Shown here in pieces: positions 6,503 through 14,616 of a stretch of 14,768 nucleotides of DNA. The DNA is from Colimorpha sp045591485 (GTDB lineage Bacteria; Bacteroidota; Bacteroidia; Bacteroidales; P3): NCBI GenBank assembly GCA_045591485.1, contig JAZNSV010000210.1, forward strand, positions 1-14,768, written 5' to 3'. The translations under genes and the position numbers were made by a program. Below the pieces are notes generated by a model that did no database searches, was not told where the DNA came from, and saw only the letters and a list, made by a program, of their open reading frames with translations. Positions within the stretch are counted from its first letter, which is position 1, and each line of letters starts with the position of its first letter.

Positions 6503-7009
6503 ATGAAACCTATCGTCAGCATCATCATGGGCAGCACCAGCGACCTTCCGGTCATGGAAAAGGCCTGCCAGTTCTTCGAAGAGATGGAGATTCCGTTCGA
6601 GGTGAACGCCCTCTCGGCCCACCGCACCCCGCAGGAAGTCTCCGATTTTGCACGCCAGGCGCAGGGACGCGGCATACGCGTCATCATAGCCGGAGCAGGC
6701 ATGGCCGCCGCCCTGCCGGGCGTCATAGCCGCCGAGACGCCGCTGCCAGTCATCGGTGTGCCCATCAAAGGGTCGTGCCTCGAAGGTCTCGATGCCACCT
6801 TCGCCATCATGCAGATGCCTCCGGGAATACCCGTGGCCACTGTAGCCATCAACGGTGCCCAGAACGCCGCCATCCTCGCCATGCAGATGCTTGCTTTGGC
6901 CGACGAGACACTGATGCAAAAACTCATAGCCTACAAATCAGGATTGAAAAAGAAAATTGTCAAAGCCAACGAAGAGCTTGCAAAACTTGATTACAAATAC
7001 AAGTGCTAA
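6503..7009 (+). CDS. purE: PurE, N5-carboxyaminoimidazole ribonucleotide mutase
   Basis: 168 residues from the ATG at 6503, which follows an A-rich binding region; the frame is open further upstream but that part has no homology-like content. GSTSDLPVM (10-18) binds the phosphate, SAHRTP (38-43) carries the catalytic His40, and GAGMAAALPG...LPVIGVPIKG is the conserved core. This is the class I enzyme, which moves the carboxylate of N5-CAIR to C4 of the imidazole to give CAIR in de novo purine synthesis; it normally depends on PurK, not present here. Length matches the family. Cytoplasmic, forms octamers in known members. The lipoprotein gene follows after a single base, so the two are translationally close. 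Confidence 0.95.
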   Translation: MKPIVSIIMGSTSDLPVMEKACQFFEEMEIPFEVNALSAHRTPQEVSDFARQAQGRGIRVIIAGAGMAAALPGVIAAETPLPVIGVPIKGSCLEGLDATFAIMQMPPGIPVATVAINGAQNAAILAMQMLALADETLMQKLIAYKSGLKKKIVKANEELAKLDYKYKC

Positions 7010-7010
7010 G

Positions 7011-7574
7011 ATGAAACAAATCCTGAGAACCATGGTTGCAGCCATTATTGTGTGCACCATGGCAAGCTGCGTCGACAAAGACGACGACCACTCAGACAAC
7101 GACTCACACGACGCCACAACCGGCGCCACCACCCACGAGGACGACATGGCCAAAGGCCGCATCGGCAACGGCATCTATATAGACACCGACGGCACGGCGA
7201 TAGACAGCGCCTACGGCATCGACTTCGACAAAGACGACACGCTGGAGTTCCGCATAAGCATCGACCGCCAGTATGTGAGCTACGTGTGGAGCGAAGGCGG
7301 CAACAACATAGCCAACGCCGAAGAGCAATGGGACCTCATCGAACCCATGGAGAAGGGTGCATCGGTATACTCCGGCTGCCGCTGGGAAGGCCAGGGCGAC
7401 GCCATGCTGCCAAACAATATGCCAAATAAATTCTATGTGGGATTCCGCATCCACATGAACGACACCATCCACTATGGATGGGCGAAGGTGAAATACGAGA
7501 ACGGCGAGGTGAACTGGACCAAATGCGCCTACAACACCGTGCCAAGCATCACCGCCTTCTGCGGCGAAGACTGA
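7011..7574 (+). CDS. Predicted surface lipoprotein of unknown function
   Basis: 187 residues. The N-terminus (MKQILRT, hydrophobic core, MASC with Cys20) is a lipoprotein signal peptide. After the Cys comes VDKDDD and an Asp/His-rich linker (residues 21-45). The K-D-D just after the lipidated Cys resembles the lipoprotein export signal that sends Bacteroidetes lipoproteins to the cell surface. The remaining part (about 48-187) looks like a compact beta-rich domain, with a C-terminal HYGWAKVKYENGEVNW motif of a kind seen in secreted Bacteroidetes proteins; I cannot name the family. I chose ATG 7011, one base after the purE stop, because it gives the signal peptide; the frame is open upstream inside purE. 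Probably co-transcribed with purE and the deaminase gene. Confidence 0.75.
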   Translation: MKQILRTMVAAIIVCTMASCVDKDDDHSDNDSHDATTGATTHEDDMAKGRIGNGIYIDTDGTAIDSAYGIDFDKDDTLEFRISIDRQYVSYVWSEGGNNIANAEEQWDLIEPMEKGASVYSGCRWEGQGDAMLPNNMPNKFYVGFRIHMNDTIHYGWAKVKYENGEVNWTKCAYNTVPSITAFCGED

Positions 7575-7616
7575 CAACAGCAAACAACCACAGATTACAC
7601 CAAAGCGACAAAAACA

Positions 7617-8645
7617 ATGATTACCATCGGCATAACAGGGACCCTCGGCGCCGGCAAAGGCACCATAGTGGACTATCTGGTGAAGAACCGCGGTTTTGTG
7701 CACTACAGCGTGCGTGCTTTCCTCATAGAGGAGATAAAACGCCGCGGCATGGAGGTGAACCGCGACAGCATGACCCTCGTAGGCAACGACCTGCGAGCCA
7801 AACACACACCGTCGTGGATAGTGGAGCAGCTTTATGACCAAGCCTCGGCTTCGGGCTGCAACTGCATCATCGAGAGCGTGCGCACCCCCGGAGAGGTGCA
7901 GGCCTTGCGCGGCAAGCCAAGCTTCTACCTCTTCGCCGTCGACGCCGACCCGCGTGTGCGCTACGAGCGCGCCGTGCTGCGCGGCTCCGAGACCGACCAC
8001 ATCGACTACGCGACCTTCCTCAGCAATGAGCAGCGCGAAATGGACAATGCCGACCCCAACAAGCAAAACCTCCGCTACTGCATCGACAATGCCGACTTCC
8101 GCTTCGACAACGGCGGCACCATCGAGCAACTCAACGCCCAGGTGGAGAAGGTGCTGGCAAAGATTACCTATCGCCGCCCCTCGTGGGACGAATACTTCAT
8201 GGAACTGGCCAATACCGCCAGCAAGCGCGCCACCTGCGACCGCGGCCGCAGCGGCTGCGTCATCGTCAAAGACCGCCAGCTGCTGGTCACCGGCTATGTG
8301 GGCTCGCCCAGCGGCTTGCCCCACTGCGACGAGGTGGGGCACCTCTTCCGCCAGACCATCGATGCCGACGGACACATCTCCACCCACTGCGTGCGCACCG
8401 TGCATGCCGAGCAGAACGCCATCTGCCAAGCCGCCCGCCGTGGCATAGCCCTCGACGGAGCCACCCTCTACTGCCGCATGACACCATGCCGCACCTGCGC
8501 CATGCTCATCATCAACTGCGGCATCAAACGCGTAGTGTGCGAGCGCAAATACCATGCCGGCGCCGAAAGCGAAGAACTATTCCGCCAGGCTGGAGTGCAA
8601 CTCGAATTCTTCCACGACGAGGTGCAGCAGTATGCCAACCAATAA
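7617..8645 (+). CDS. P-loop kinase-like domain fused to dCMP deaminase
   Basis: 342 residues in two domains. Residues 1-183 form a P-loop nucleotide-binding domain: Walker A GTLGAGKGT (8-16, Lys14), then IIESVRTPGEV (84-94) and a lid-like RGSETDHIDYATF region, resembling dephospho-CoA kinase/UPF0200-type kinases. From about RPSWDEYF (187) comes a zinc deoxycytidylate deaminase: HAEQNA (His263, Glu265) and PCRTC (Cys291, Cys294) supply zinc ligands and the proton shuttle. dCMP deaminase makes dUMP for thymidylate synthesis. The kinase-deaminase order is that of yeast Dcd1 and the anti-phage deaminase AvcD; most bacterial dCMP deaminases are about 150-residue single domains. Starts 42 bases after the lipoprotein gene with no terminator between, and ends at a strong terminator, so it probably belongs to the purE transcript. 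Housekeeping role is most likely. Confidence 0.88.
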   Translation: MITIGITGTLGAGKGTIVDYLVKNRGFVHYSVRAFLIEEIKRRGMEVNRDSMTLVGNDLRAKHTPSWIVEQLYDQASASGCNCIIESVRTPGEVQALRGKPSFYLFAVDADPRVRYERAVLRGSETDHIDYATFLSNEQREMDNADPNKQNLRYCIDNADFRFDNGGTIEQLNAQVEKVLAKITYRRPSWDEYFMELANTASKRATCDRGRSGCVIVKDRQLLVTGYVGSPSGLPHCDEVGHLFRQTIDADGHISTHCVRTVHAEQNAICQAARRGIALDGATLYCRMTPCRTCAMLIINCGIKRVVCERKYHAGAESEELFRQAGVQLEFFHDEVQQYANQ

Positions 8646-8657
8646 ATTTGTAACCAT

Positions 8658-8694
8658 AAAAAAGGCTGCAGTCCATTGACTGCAGCCTTTTTTT
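8658..8694 (+). terminator. Strong intrinsic terminator of the purE unit
   Basis: AAAAAAGGCTGCAGTC (8658-8673) and its exact complement (8678-8693) form a 16-bp stem with loop CATT, ending in seven T. It begins 13 bases past the deaminase stop. The A-run on the left side would also allow it to work on the minus strand, but no minus-strand gene ends here. Confidence 0.95.
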
Positions 8695-8732
8695 ATATCA
8701 TTTTTATTTCATTTTTTATCAATTTTCGAACA

Positions 8733-8766
8733 TTTGACGATATTTCAAAAAATATTCGTATTTTTG
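8733..8766 (+). promoter_or_regulatory. Promoter of the AraC-family regulator
   Basis: TTTG at 8733-8736 (part of TTTGAC) and TATTTTTG at 8759-8766, a match to TAnnTTTG; the spacer of 22 bases is slightly long. The start codon follows 19 bases later, implying a very short leader. The region is strongly AT-rich. Confidence 0.65.
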
Positions 8767-8785
8767 CATCGAAAAAAAGACACCA

Positions 8786-9700
8786 ATGGAATCGGTATCC
8801 AGAAATCATGTAATGAATGACCCGGAGCGAATAGCATGCAACGGCATCCTGATCGAGGATGTAGTTTCCATGCCAGTATACAACGAGACCTTCGTCTCGC
8901 CCAACTATGTCATCTGCATCAACCACAAGGGCACAGCAGATGTTGAATACGACAACAACCGAGTGATGTTCCATCCACTCGACGTGGCCTTGGTATACCC
9001 CAACCACACCATATTTCCACTCGACACATCGCCCGACTATCATGCCACCGTTATAGTTGTGTCTACCGAGGTTTTTGCATCAATCAGCAACCACGTATCG
9101 TTCAACAACCGATTTGAATACGAGCAGAAAGCCGACTTCCGGCTGACCGACAGCCAATACCTGGACGTTATGGCGGTTATCGAGGCCATGAGGGCTATGA
9201 GCCGAATCGACTCGCCCACGCAACCCGAAATCATGAAAGGGATGTTTCTGTCGCTGCTCGAAATGCTGCGAGTGTTCCGAATCAAGAATGTAGGCAACAC
9301 CATGACACAGAGCATCCGCAGTCTGAGCCGCCGATTCCACGACGCCATCATAAAGCACTGCTGCCAGCATCACGATGTGGCCTTCTATGCCGGTTTGTTC
9401 AACCTTTCTCCCAAATATTTCAGTTCGCAGATACGCACCGAAACCGGCCACAGCGCCAGCCACTGGATAAGCATATACGTCATCTCGCAGGCCAAGATGA
9501 TTATGCGCACACAGGCCGACGCCACACTGCAACAGGTGGCCTACCGGCTGGGCTTCACCGAACAGTCGAACTTCAGCCGCTACTTCAAGCGCGAAACAGG
9601 ACTCTCTCCTGCAGCGTGGCGCAAACAAACAGCAATACGAATATCGCCACTGAAAGAAGGCTGGTCGGCAGCTGTAAAACACTCGACCAAAAAACTATAG
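8786..9700 (+). CDS. AraC-family transcriptional regulator
   Basis: 304 residues. The C-terminal 100 carry two helix-turn-helix units: one around 197-218 (DVAFYAGLFNLSPKYFSSQI) and one around 247-271 (TLQQVAYRLGFTEQSNFSRY), followed by the family hallmark FKRETGLSPAAWR. The N-terminal 170 residues look like a cupin-type sensing domain (VEYDNN, HPLDVALVYPN), common in AraC-type regulators; the ligand is unknown. No membrane segment. It is a monocistronic gene between the terminator at 8694 and the convergent propeller-peptidase genes. Targets cannot be deduced from position. Start is the ATG right after the promoter. Confidence 0.93.
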   Translation: MESVSRNHVMNDPERIACNGILIEDVVSMPVYNETFVSPNYVICINHKGTADVEYDNNRVMFHPLDVALVYPNHTIFPLDTSPDYHATVIVVSTEVFASISNHVSFNNRFEYEQKADFRLTDSQYLDVMAVIEAMRAMSRIDSPTQPEIMKGMFLSLLEMLRVFRIKNVGNTMTQSIRSLSRRFHDAIIKHCCQHHDVAFYAGLFNLSPKYFSSQIRTETGHSASHWISIYVISQAKMIMRTQADATLQQVAYRLGFTEQSNFSRYFKRETGLSPAAWRKQTAIRISPLKEGWSAAVKHSTKKL

Positions 9701-9756
9701 GTGGGTTCTATAAATCCTTAATTCTCCTGCTCACCTTCGGCATCGCGAAATCTTTT

Positions 9757-9823
9757 AAATCTTATAAATTATTCCGCCTTCGGCGGTTACGCGTAGCGCA
9801 AAATCTATAAGATTTATAGATTT
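9757..9823. repeat. Nested inverted repeats between convergent genes
   Basis: Three overlapping inverted repeats fill the 164-base gap between two convergent genes. AAATCTTATA (9757-9766) mirrors TATAAGATTT (9806-9815). Between them CCGCC-TTC-GGCGG (9774-9786) forms a GC-rich hairpin. AAATCTATAA (9801-9810) mirrors TTATAGATTT (9814-9823) around GAT. The last one shares bases with the first, so the two are mutually exclusive. On the minus strand it ends in TTTT, so it may terminate the propeller-peptidase operon. The composition also resembles small dispersed intergenic repeats; copy number cannot be judged here. Confidence 0.7.
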
Positions 9824-9864
9824 CTCCCCGCATGGCAAGGTGACTGTTGATTTTTAGAAGTGGC

Positions 9865-12234
9865 CTATAGTCTGTGCAGCTGCGGCGAGCGGCTGAGGTC
9901 GGTGGGGTTGGTGCCGGGGACCCCTTCGGGCACCGGCATGCCGAGTTTCTTGAAGTGTTTCTTCCAGTATTTCGGCAGGTTCCCGTTCTTGTCGCGCCAG
10001 TTCATGGGCTTGGCCTCTATGAGGTGTTTGCCTTTGTCGCTGCAGTCGTCGAGGAAGACTTCGTAGACCAGCTCCGAGCAGTAGAGGGCGCCGTTGTCGG
10101 GCAGGAAGGCGTTGTCGTAGGGTTGTCCGATGAACGAGCGGGCGCGGGCAAGGACAGAGTCGATGGAGAAGCAGCCGAACTTGAAGCGGTAGACATCGGG
10201 AAAGTCGCTGCTGCCATACTTTATTGTGAGCGGGCGGCGGCTGACGCCGTAGCGCTGCGTGGCGTCGATGATCCACACCGTGTCGTCCACGCTCTCCACC
10301 AGCGCCACGTGGGTGTACTCGCCCGTGCTGGCTTTGATAGCGTTGCCCATGGCGCCCTCCTCGCTGAAGAAGAGCAGGTCGCCCGGCCGCAGGTCGACGA
10401 GGCTGCTGTTGCTGAGGAAGCCGCGGAGCCTCATGCCTTCGGGCATCATGGGCCGCAGGGCCTGCCACAGCAGGGGCTGGTAGGTGACGAAGCTCTCGCT
10501 TCCGCCAGAGACTTTCATGGGCAGCATCCAGGGGAAATACTTGCCGCAGTCGGCGTCGCTGTTGCCGTCGACCCGCAGGGTATCGCCCTGGCGGTTGGTG
10601 AAGATGATACGATAGCCGCTATAGCTGGTGCAGCCGCCGACGCGCGCAAATGCCTTGTGCAGGTCCACGTCGCCCTCCTGCAGGCCGAAGTCGGTGGCCG
10701 AGGGGAAGCGGTCGTACACCTCGCCCAGGCGCCGCAGGGCACGCTCCAGCGTGTCGGCGAGGAAGTGGCGCTGGATCCATCGGTTACTGTCCACGGTGTT
10801 CTCCGTTTCACGCAGGAGGTCGCCGTTGCGGGTGTAGGTGATGCGGTGTTCGTCGAAGTGGAAGCATCCGCCCACGTAGGTCTGTATCTCCACGCTCTGC
10901 AGGCCGCTCTCGAGGAAGCGTGCCAGCGGCTGGCGGTAGGTGTAGGGTCCGTGGCGGCCGGCGGTGTCGACGCTGTAGTTCATGCCGTCGCCGCGCAGGA
11001 TGACGACGCGGTCCTCGCGGTCGGGGTCGGGGTGCATCTCCTGGACGCCAAGGGGCTTGGCCACGCGGTACCACCCCAGGGCATCTTGCAGGTAGATGCT
11101 CGTGCCGTCGGTGCGCCACAAGCGGCCGCCGTGGCTGAAGGTGGGTAGATACCTGGCTGTGTACTCGCCATAGAGGGACACCTTCTCGTCGAAATATTTC
11201 TGGAGGGTCTTCTCTTCGGTGTAGAAACCGCAGGTGTCCATGCGGCCTGCGGTGTCGATGGCCACGATGCCCCACGCCGTCAGGCAGTAGGCGCGCCCTT
11301 GGTGGATGCCTGCAATCTGCTCGGCCTGCAGGTCGAAGGTCTTCCACCGTTGCGGGCTGAAGAAGACCGCCACGTGGTCCACGCTGTCGCGTGCCCAGAG
11401 GCACCCTGTGGCGGTGTCCACCTCGAAGTCGTCCTGCAGGTTGAAGGGGGTGCGCTGCCAGTGCAGCTTTTCGCCCATGGGGGTAATGAAGCTCCAGTGG
11501 GCCTCGTGTACCAGCAGGTGGTTTTGCCGGAAAGTATTGGTTCGCTCCATATCGGTCGCGTTCCACGTCCGCACGCGGTTCACCCAGTATTGGTCGTGCG
11601 GGTCGGTGACGGTGTAGAGTTTCTGGTCCAGCGGCGTGGCCCAGCGACGCACGGTGCGCCAGTTGTCGGTGGTGGAATAGATGCGGTTGCCGTGACCGGC
11701 AATCCATCCGCTGTCGGCGCTGAGCATGTAGATGTCGTCGATGCCCTGCTTGCGTTCGAAGGCGGTGTCGCGCAGGGCGGTGAAGGTGCGGCCACTGTCG
11801 GCGCTGAAGAGCAGCAGGCCGTCTTGCGAGCCTGCCCACATCCTACCCCCCTCTCCGCGCCATCCGGGGTGGAACCACTCCTGCCCCTTCAGGCTCTTGT
11901 AGGGTATGCGTTCCCATACGGTGTCGCCCGTCGAGGTGCGCAGCAGGTACTCCTCGAAGCCCATCGTCACGGCGGTGTTGCGGTCGAAGGGCACCACGCA
12001 TTCCAGATGGATGTCGCTCCAGATGTCTTTCTTCTTCAACAGCGTGCGCCACGAGGCGCCGATGCCGTCGGCCTTGTAGACTTCGCCGCACATGGTGCAG
12101 ATCCAAATCGAACCGTCGGGCGCCACCGAGGCGCTGCGTCCGCATTGCACTTCAAGATCCACGCGCCGGTCGCGCTGCTGCCCCTGAGCGACGGCGGCCA
12201 GCAGAAGGGCGATGATCAGGATGGTCTTTTTCAT
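9865..12234 (-). CDS. Secreted beta-propeller protein with C-terminal permuted papain-like (YiiX/NlpC-P60-type) domain, catalytic residues present
   Basis: 789 residues. MKKTILIIALLLAAVAQG is a Sec signal peptide. Residues of about 20-400 hold BNR/YCF48-like propeller repeats (SVAPDGSIWICT, RMWAGSQDGLLLFSADSGRT, MLSADSGWIAG, IYSTTDNWRT). A middle part of unknown fold follows. From about residue 610 comes LRPGDLLFFSEEG, then THVALVE with His642, WIIDATQRYGV, and YCSELVYE with Cys719: the His-before-Cys order of circularly permuted papain-like amidases (YiiX/DUF830, NlpC/P60 superfamily). These act on peptides or lipids in the envelope; substrate here is unknown. The C-terminal GMPVPEGVPGT is shared with the next gene. 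Start is the ATG at 12232-12234, two bases after the upstream paralogue's stop, so the two are one operon. Confidence 0.8.
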   Translation of the reverse strand: MKKTILIIALLLAAVAQGQQRDRRVDLEVQCGRSASVAPDGSIWICTMCGEVYKADGIGASWRTLLKKKDIWSDIHLECVVPFDRNTAVTMGFEEYLLRTSTGDTVWERIPYKSLKGQEWFHPGWRGEGGRMWAGSQDGLLLFSADSGRTFTALRDTAFERKQGIDDIYMLSADSGWIAGHGNRIYSTTDNWRTVRRWATPLDQKLYTVTDPHDQYWVNRVRTWNATDMERTNTFRQNHLLVHEAHWSFITPMGEKLHWQRTPFNLQDDFEVDTATGCLWARDSVDHVAVFFSPQRWKTFDLQAEQIAGIHQGRAYCLTAWGIVAIDTAGRMDTCGFYTEEKTLQKYFDEKVSLYGEYTARYLPTFSHGGRLWRTDGTSIYLQDALGWYRVAKPLGVQEMHPDPDREDRVVILRGDGMNYSVDTAGRHGPYTYRQPLARFLESGLQSVEIQTYVGGCFHFDEHRITYTRNGDLLRETENTVDSNRWIQRHFLADTLERALRRLGEVYDRFPSATDFGLQEGDVDLHKAFARVGGCTSYSGYRIIFTNRQGDTLRVDGNSDADCGKYFPWMLPMKVSGGSESFVTYQPLLWQALRPMMPEGMRLRGFLSNSSLVDLRPGDLLFFSEEGAMGNAIKASTGEYTHVALVESVDDTVWIIDATQRYGVSRRPLTIKYGSSDFPDVYRFKFGCFSIDSVLARARSFIGQPYDNAFLPDNGALYCSELVYEVFLDDCSDKGKHLIEAKPMNWRDKNGNLPKYWKKHFKKLGMPVPEGVPGTNPTDLSRSPQLHRL

Positions 12235-12236
12235 AT

Positions 12237-14597
12237 TTAATAATCGTTAATTATCCTTAGAAGTTTCGACTGCGAGAGACTTGTGGTGGTGGTGCCCATG
12301 ACACCTTCGGGCACCGGCATGCCGAGTTTCTCGAAATGCTCTTGCCAGTACTGCGGCACGCGGCCCTCTTTATCGCGCCATCGCATGGGTGCCGAAGGGA
12401 AGAGGTCGCCGAAGGCCACCTGAAGGAGCTCTGAATTGTAGTAGGCATCGTTGTCGGGCAAGAAAGCGTCGTCGTAGGGCTTGCCGACAAGACTTTTGGC
12501 TTTGGCAATGACCGCTGCGGTGTCGAACGCTGTGGTGAGCCGGTAGACGTCGAACCCCGTCAGGAATAATCTCCAATTGAAATCACCGTATGGTATGCGC
12601 TGCACCCCTTTGTCGGGCGTGGATTCGATAATCCATATCGCTTTGCCGTCGCATTCTACCACAGCCACGTGTGTATACTTCCATCCGATGGCAGCGAGGG
12701 CTCCTCCCCTTTCGGTCTTCCAAGGGTCGCTGATAAACAGCAAGTCGCCGCTCTGCAGTGTGTCTTCGGGGCGCAGGGTGCTGTTGTCGAGGTATGAGCG
12801 CAGCTGCATGCTGTCGGGCATGGCCTCGCGCAGGGTCTGCCACAGTGTGGGCTGGTGGGTGGTGAACATGGCTCCGCGCCACTGCACCGTCATCGGCAGA
12901 AGCCATGGGAAGCGTGTGCGGCCCCCGAGGTCACAATAGGCCGAGGTGTTGCCGCTGGCTGTGAGGGTGTCGCCTGCACGGTTGACGAGGGTGATGGTGT
13001 AACCGTAACGGTTGCTGCTGCTGATGTTTCTTTTTGTGTAGACCTTGTGCAGGTCGAGCGCGGTGTCCTCCAGGCCGAAGTCCTGAGGGGAGGGGTAGTC
13101 GTTATAGCGTTCGCCGAGTCGCCGCAGGGCCTTCTCGACCATTTCCGCCGGCAGCTGGAGCATAGCGGTGTCCGTCAAGGTCTCGGTCTTTGTCGTGGGA
13201 CCGTTGTCCAGATGTGGGTCATAGTTTTTGTAGGTCTTCGTGTGCGTGGTTTGCGTCAGCGATTTGCCGTTGCGGGCATAGCAGATTGTTTCGCTCCGGA
13301 CATGGGTGCCGAAAGTGATGTAGGTCGTTAGCTCCATGCTTGCCAGCCCCAGCTTCGCGAAGGCTGCCAGCGGCTGGCGATAGGTGTAGGGTTCCATGCG
13401 TCCGGCCAGGTCGATGCTGAAGGTTCCCGCCTCTCTCCATCCGAATTCATCTTCTTGCTTTACGACGATGACACGGTCCTTGCGGTCGGGGTCGGGCGTG
13501 AGGCCTGCTATGTCGACCGGCCGTGCCACGCGGTACCAGCCCTGCTTGTCCTTGATGTAGACGCTCTTCTCGTCGTAGCCCCACAGCCGGCCCCCGTGCC
13601 GGAGGGTATGCTCGGGTTCGGCTATGGGTTGCTCGTCGGTGAGGAGCGGACAGCGGTCCACCGTCCCGTCGGCACCCACGCGTATCACGCCAGCCTCGGT
13701 CCGGCAGTATAGGTGTCCATCATGCAGGCCGATGGTGAACAGCGCGCGGACCCCCATCGGGCGCCAACGGTCCAGGCTTTCCATCAATATCACCTGCCGG
13801 CTGTCGTCTATCGCCCACATCATGCCCGTGGCGGTATCCACCTCGAAGCCTCTTATTCTCACTGGCATGCGCTGCCAGCGAAGGCTGTCGCCCAGCGGAG
13901 CATAGTAGCTTCCGTCGCCCATGGCCACCAGCCCACCCCGCCAGGGACGCACCCGGTCCACCTTCTTCCCCATCGGTGTGGGCCAGCGGTGCCAGCTCCG
14001 CCAGTTGTCGCTGGTGCTGTATATGCCGTTGCCGCAGGCTATCCATCCGCTGTCGGCGCTAAGCATGTAGATGTCGTCGATGCCGGCTTTCACGTCGAAG
14101 GCGGTGTCGCGCAGGGCGGAGAAGGTGCGTCCGCTGTCGGCGCTGAAGGCCAGATAGCCGTCCTGCGACCCCGCCCACATCCGTCCGCCCGCTCCGCGCC
14201 AAGCGTGATGGAACCACTCATTGTGATATCGCCGGGTGGTGTAGCGAATGTTTTTCCATGTGCGTCCGCCGTCGGTGGTGCGTTTGATGAAGACGCCGTT
14301 GCCCACGATGACGGCCGTGTTGCTATCGAAGGCAATGATATCTTCATAGGAATCAATGGAACTTCTGAAAAAATCTCCTTTTTGCAGAGTGCGCCACGGC
14401 GAGTGTATGTTGTCGGCGCGGAATATCTCCCAGCAGTGGGTGGCCATCCACAACGTCCCGTCGGGCGCAACGGAGGTATAGGTGACGGCCTCGTTGCGGC
14501 AAAGCACCTCGAGCTCCGCCAGCCGGTCGCGCTGCTGGGCCTGGGCTACAGCAACGGCCAGCAGCATGGCCATTGTCAATTTGAGCGTCTTTTTCAT
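12237..14597 (-). CDS. Secreted beta-propeller protein with permuted papain-like domain lacking the catalytic Cys
   Basis: 786 residues, a paralogue of the downstream gene along its whole length. MKKTLKLTMAMLLAVAVAQA is the signal peptide; I chose the ATG at 14595-14597 for this reason and because an upstream in-frame ATG (14664-14666) lies beyond the -7 promoter element. Propeller repeats include a classical Asp-box, RTTDGGRTWKN, plus RMWAGSQDGYLAFSADSGRT and MLSADSGWIACG. The C-terminal domain begins near LQSGDLLFISD (about 615) and keeps THVAVVE with His643, but the Cys position is Asn721 (YYNSELL against YCSELV). Loss of the nucleophile predicts no papain-type catalysis, so it may bind, regulate or act as a decoy. 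The middle part has an insertion (TKTYKNYDPHLDNG) absent from the partner. First gene of the two-gene operon. Confidence 0.8.
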   Translation of the reverse strand: MKKTLKLTMAMLLAVAVAQAQQRDRLAELEVLCRNEAVTYTSVAPDGTLWMATHCWEIFRADNIHSPWRTLQKGDFFRSSIDSYEDIIAFDSNTAVIVGNGVFIKRTTDGGRTWKNIRYTTRRYHNEWFHHAWRGAGGRMWAGSQDGYLAFSADSGRTFSALRDTAFDVKAGIDDIYMLSADSGWIACGNGIYSTSDNWRSWHRWPTPMGKKVDRVRPWRGGLVAMGDGSYYAPLGDSLRWQRMPVRIRGFEVDTATGMMWAIDDSRQVILMESLDRWRPMGVRALFTIGLHDGHLYCRTEAGVIRVGADGTVDRCPLLTDEQPIAEPEHTLRHGGRLWGYDEKSVYIKDKQGWYRVARPVDIAGLTPDPDRKDRVIVVKQEDEFGWREAGTFSIDLAGRMEPYTYRQPLAAFAKLGLASMELTTYITFGTHVRSETICYARNGKSLTQTTHTKTYKNYDPHLDNGPTTKTETLTDTAMLQLPAEMVEKALRRLGERYNDYPSPQDFGLEDTALDLHKVYTKRNISSSNRYGYTITLVNRAGDTLTASGNTSAYCDLGGRTRFPWLLPMTVQWRGAMFTTHQPTLWQTLREAMPDSMQLRSYLDNSTLRPEDTLQSGDLLFISDPWKTERGGALAAIGWKYTHVAVVECDGKAIWIIESTPDKGVQRIPYGDFNWRLFLTGFDVYRLTTAFDTAAVIAKAKSLVGKPYDDAFLPDNDAYYNSELLQVAFGDLFPSAPMRWRDKEGRVPQYWQEHFEKLGMPVPEGVMGTTTTSLSQSKLLRIINDY

Positions 14598-14616
14598 TTC
14601 AAACAGTTCTTTGTTC

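Noticed and set aside
7104..8555. 483-codon minus-strand open frame
   Set aside because: Antisense to the lipoprotein and the kinase-deaminase fusion; no recognisable motif, while the plus-strand proteins have clear motifs.
9616..9810. 64-residue plus-strand open frame
   Set aside because: Overlaps the AraC gene's 3' end out of frame and then runs through the inverted-repeat cluster; no support as a protein.
9874..11148. 424-codon plus-strand open frame
   Set aside because: Antisense to the propeller-peptidase gene and biased in composition; the minus-strand protein has catalytic motifs and a paralogue.
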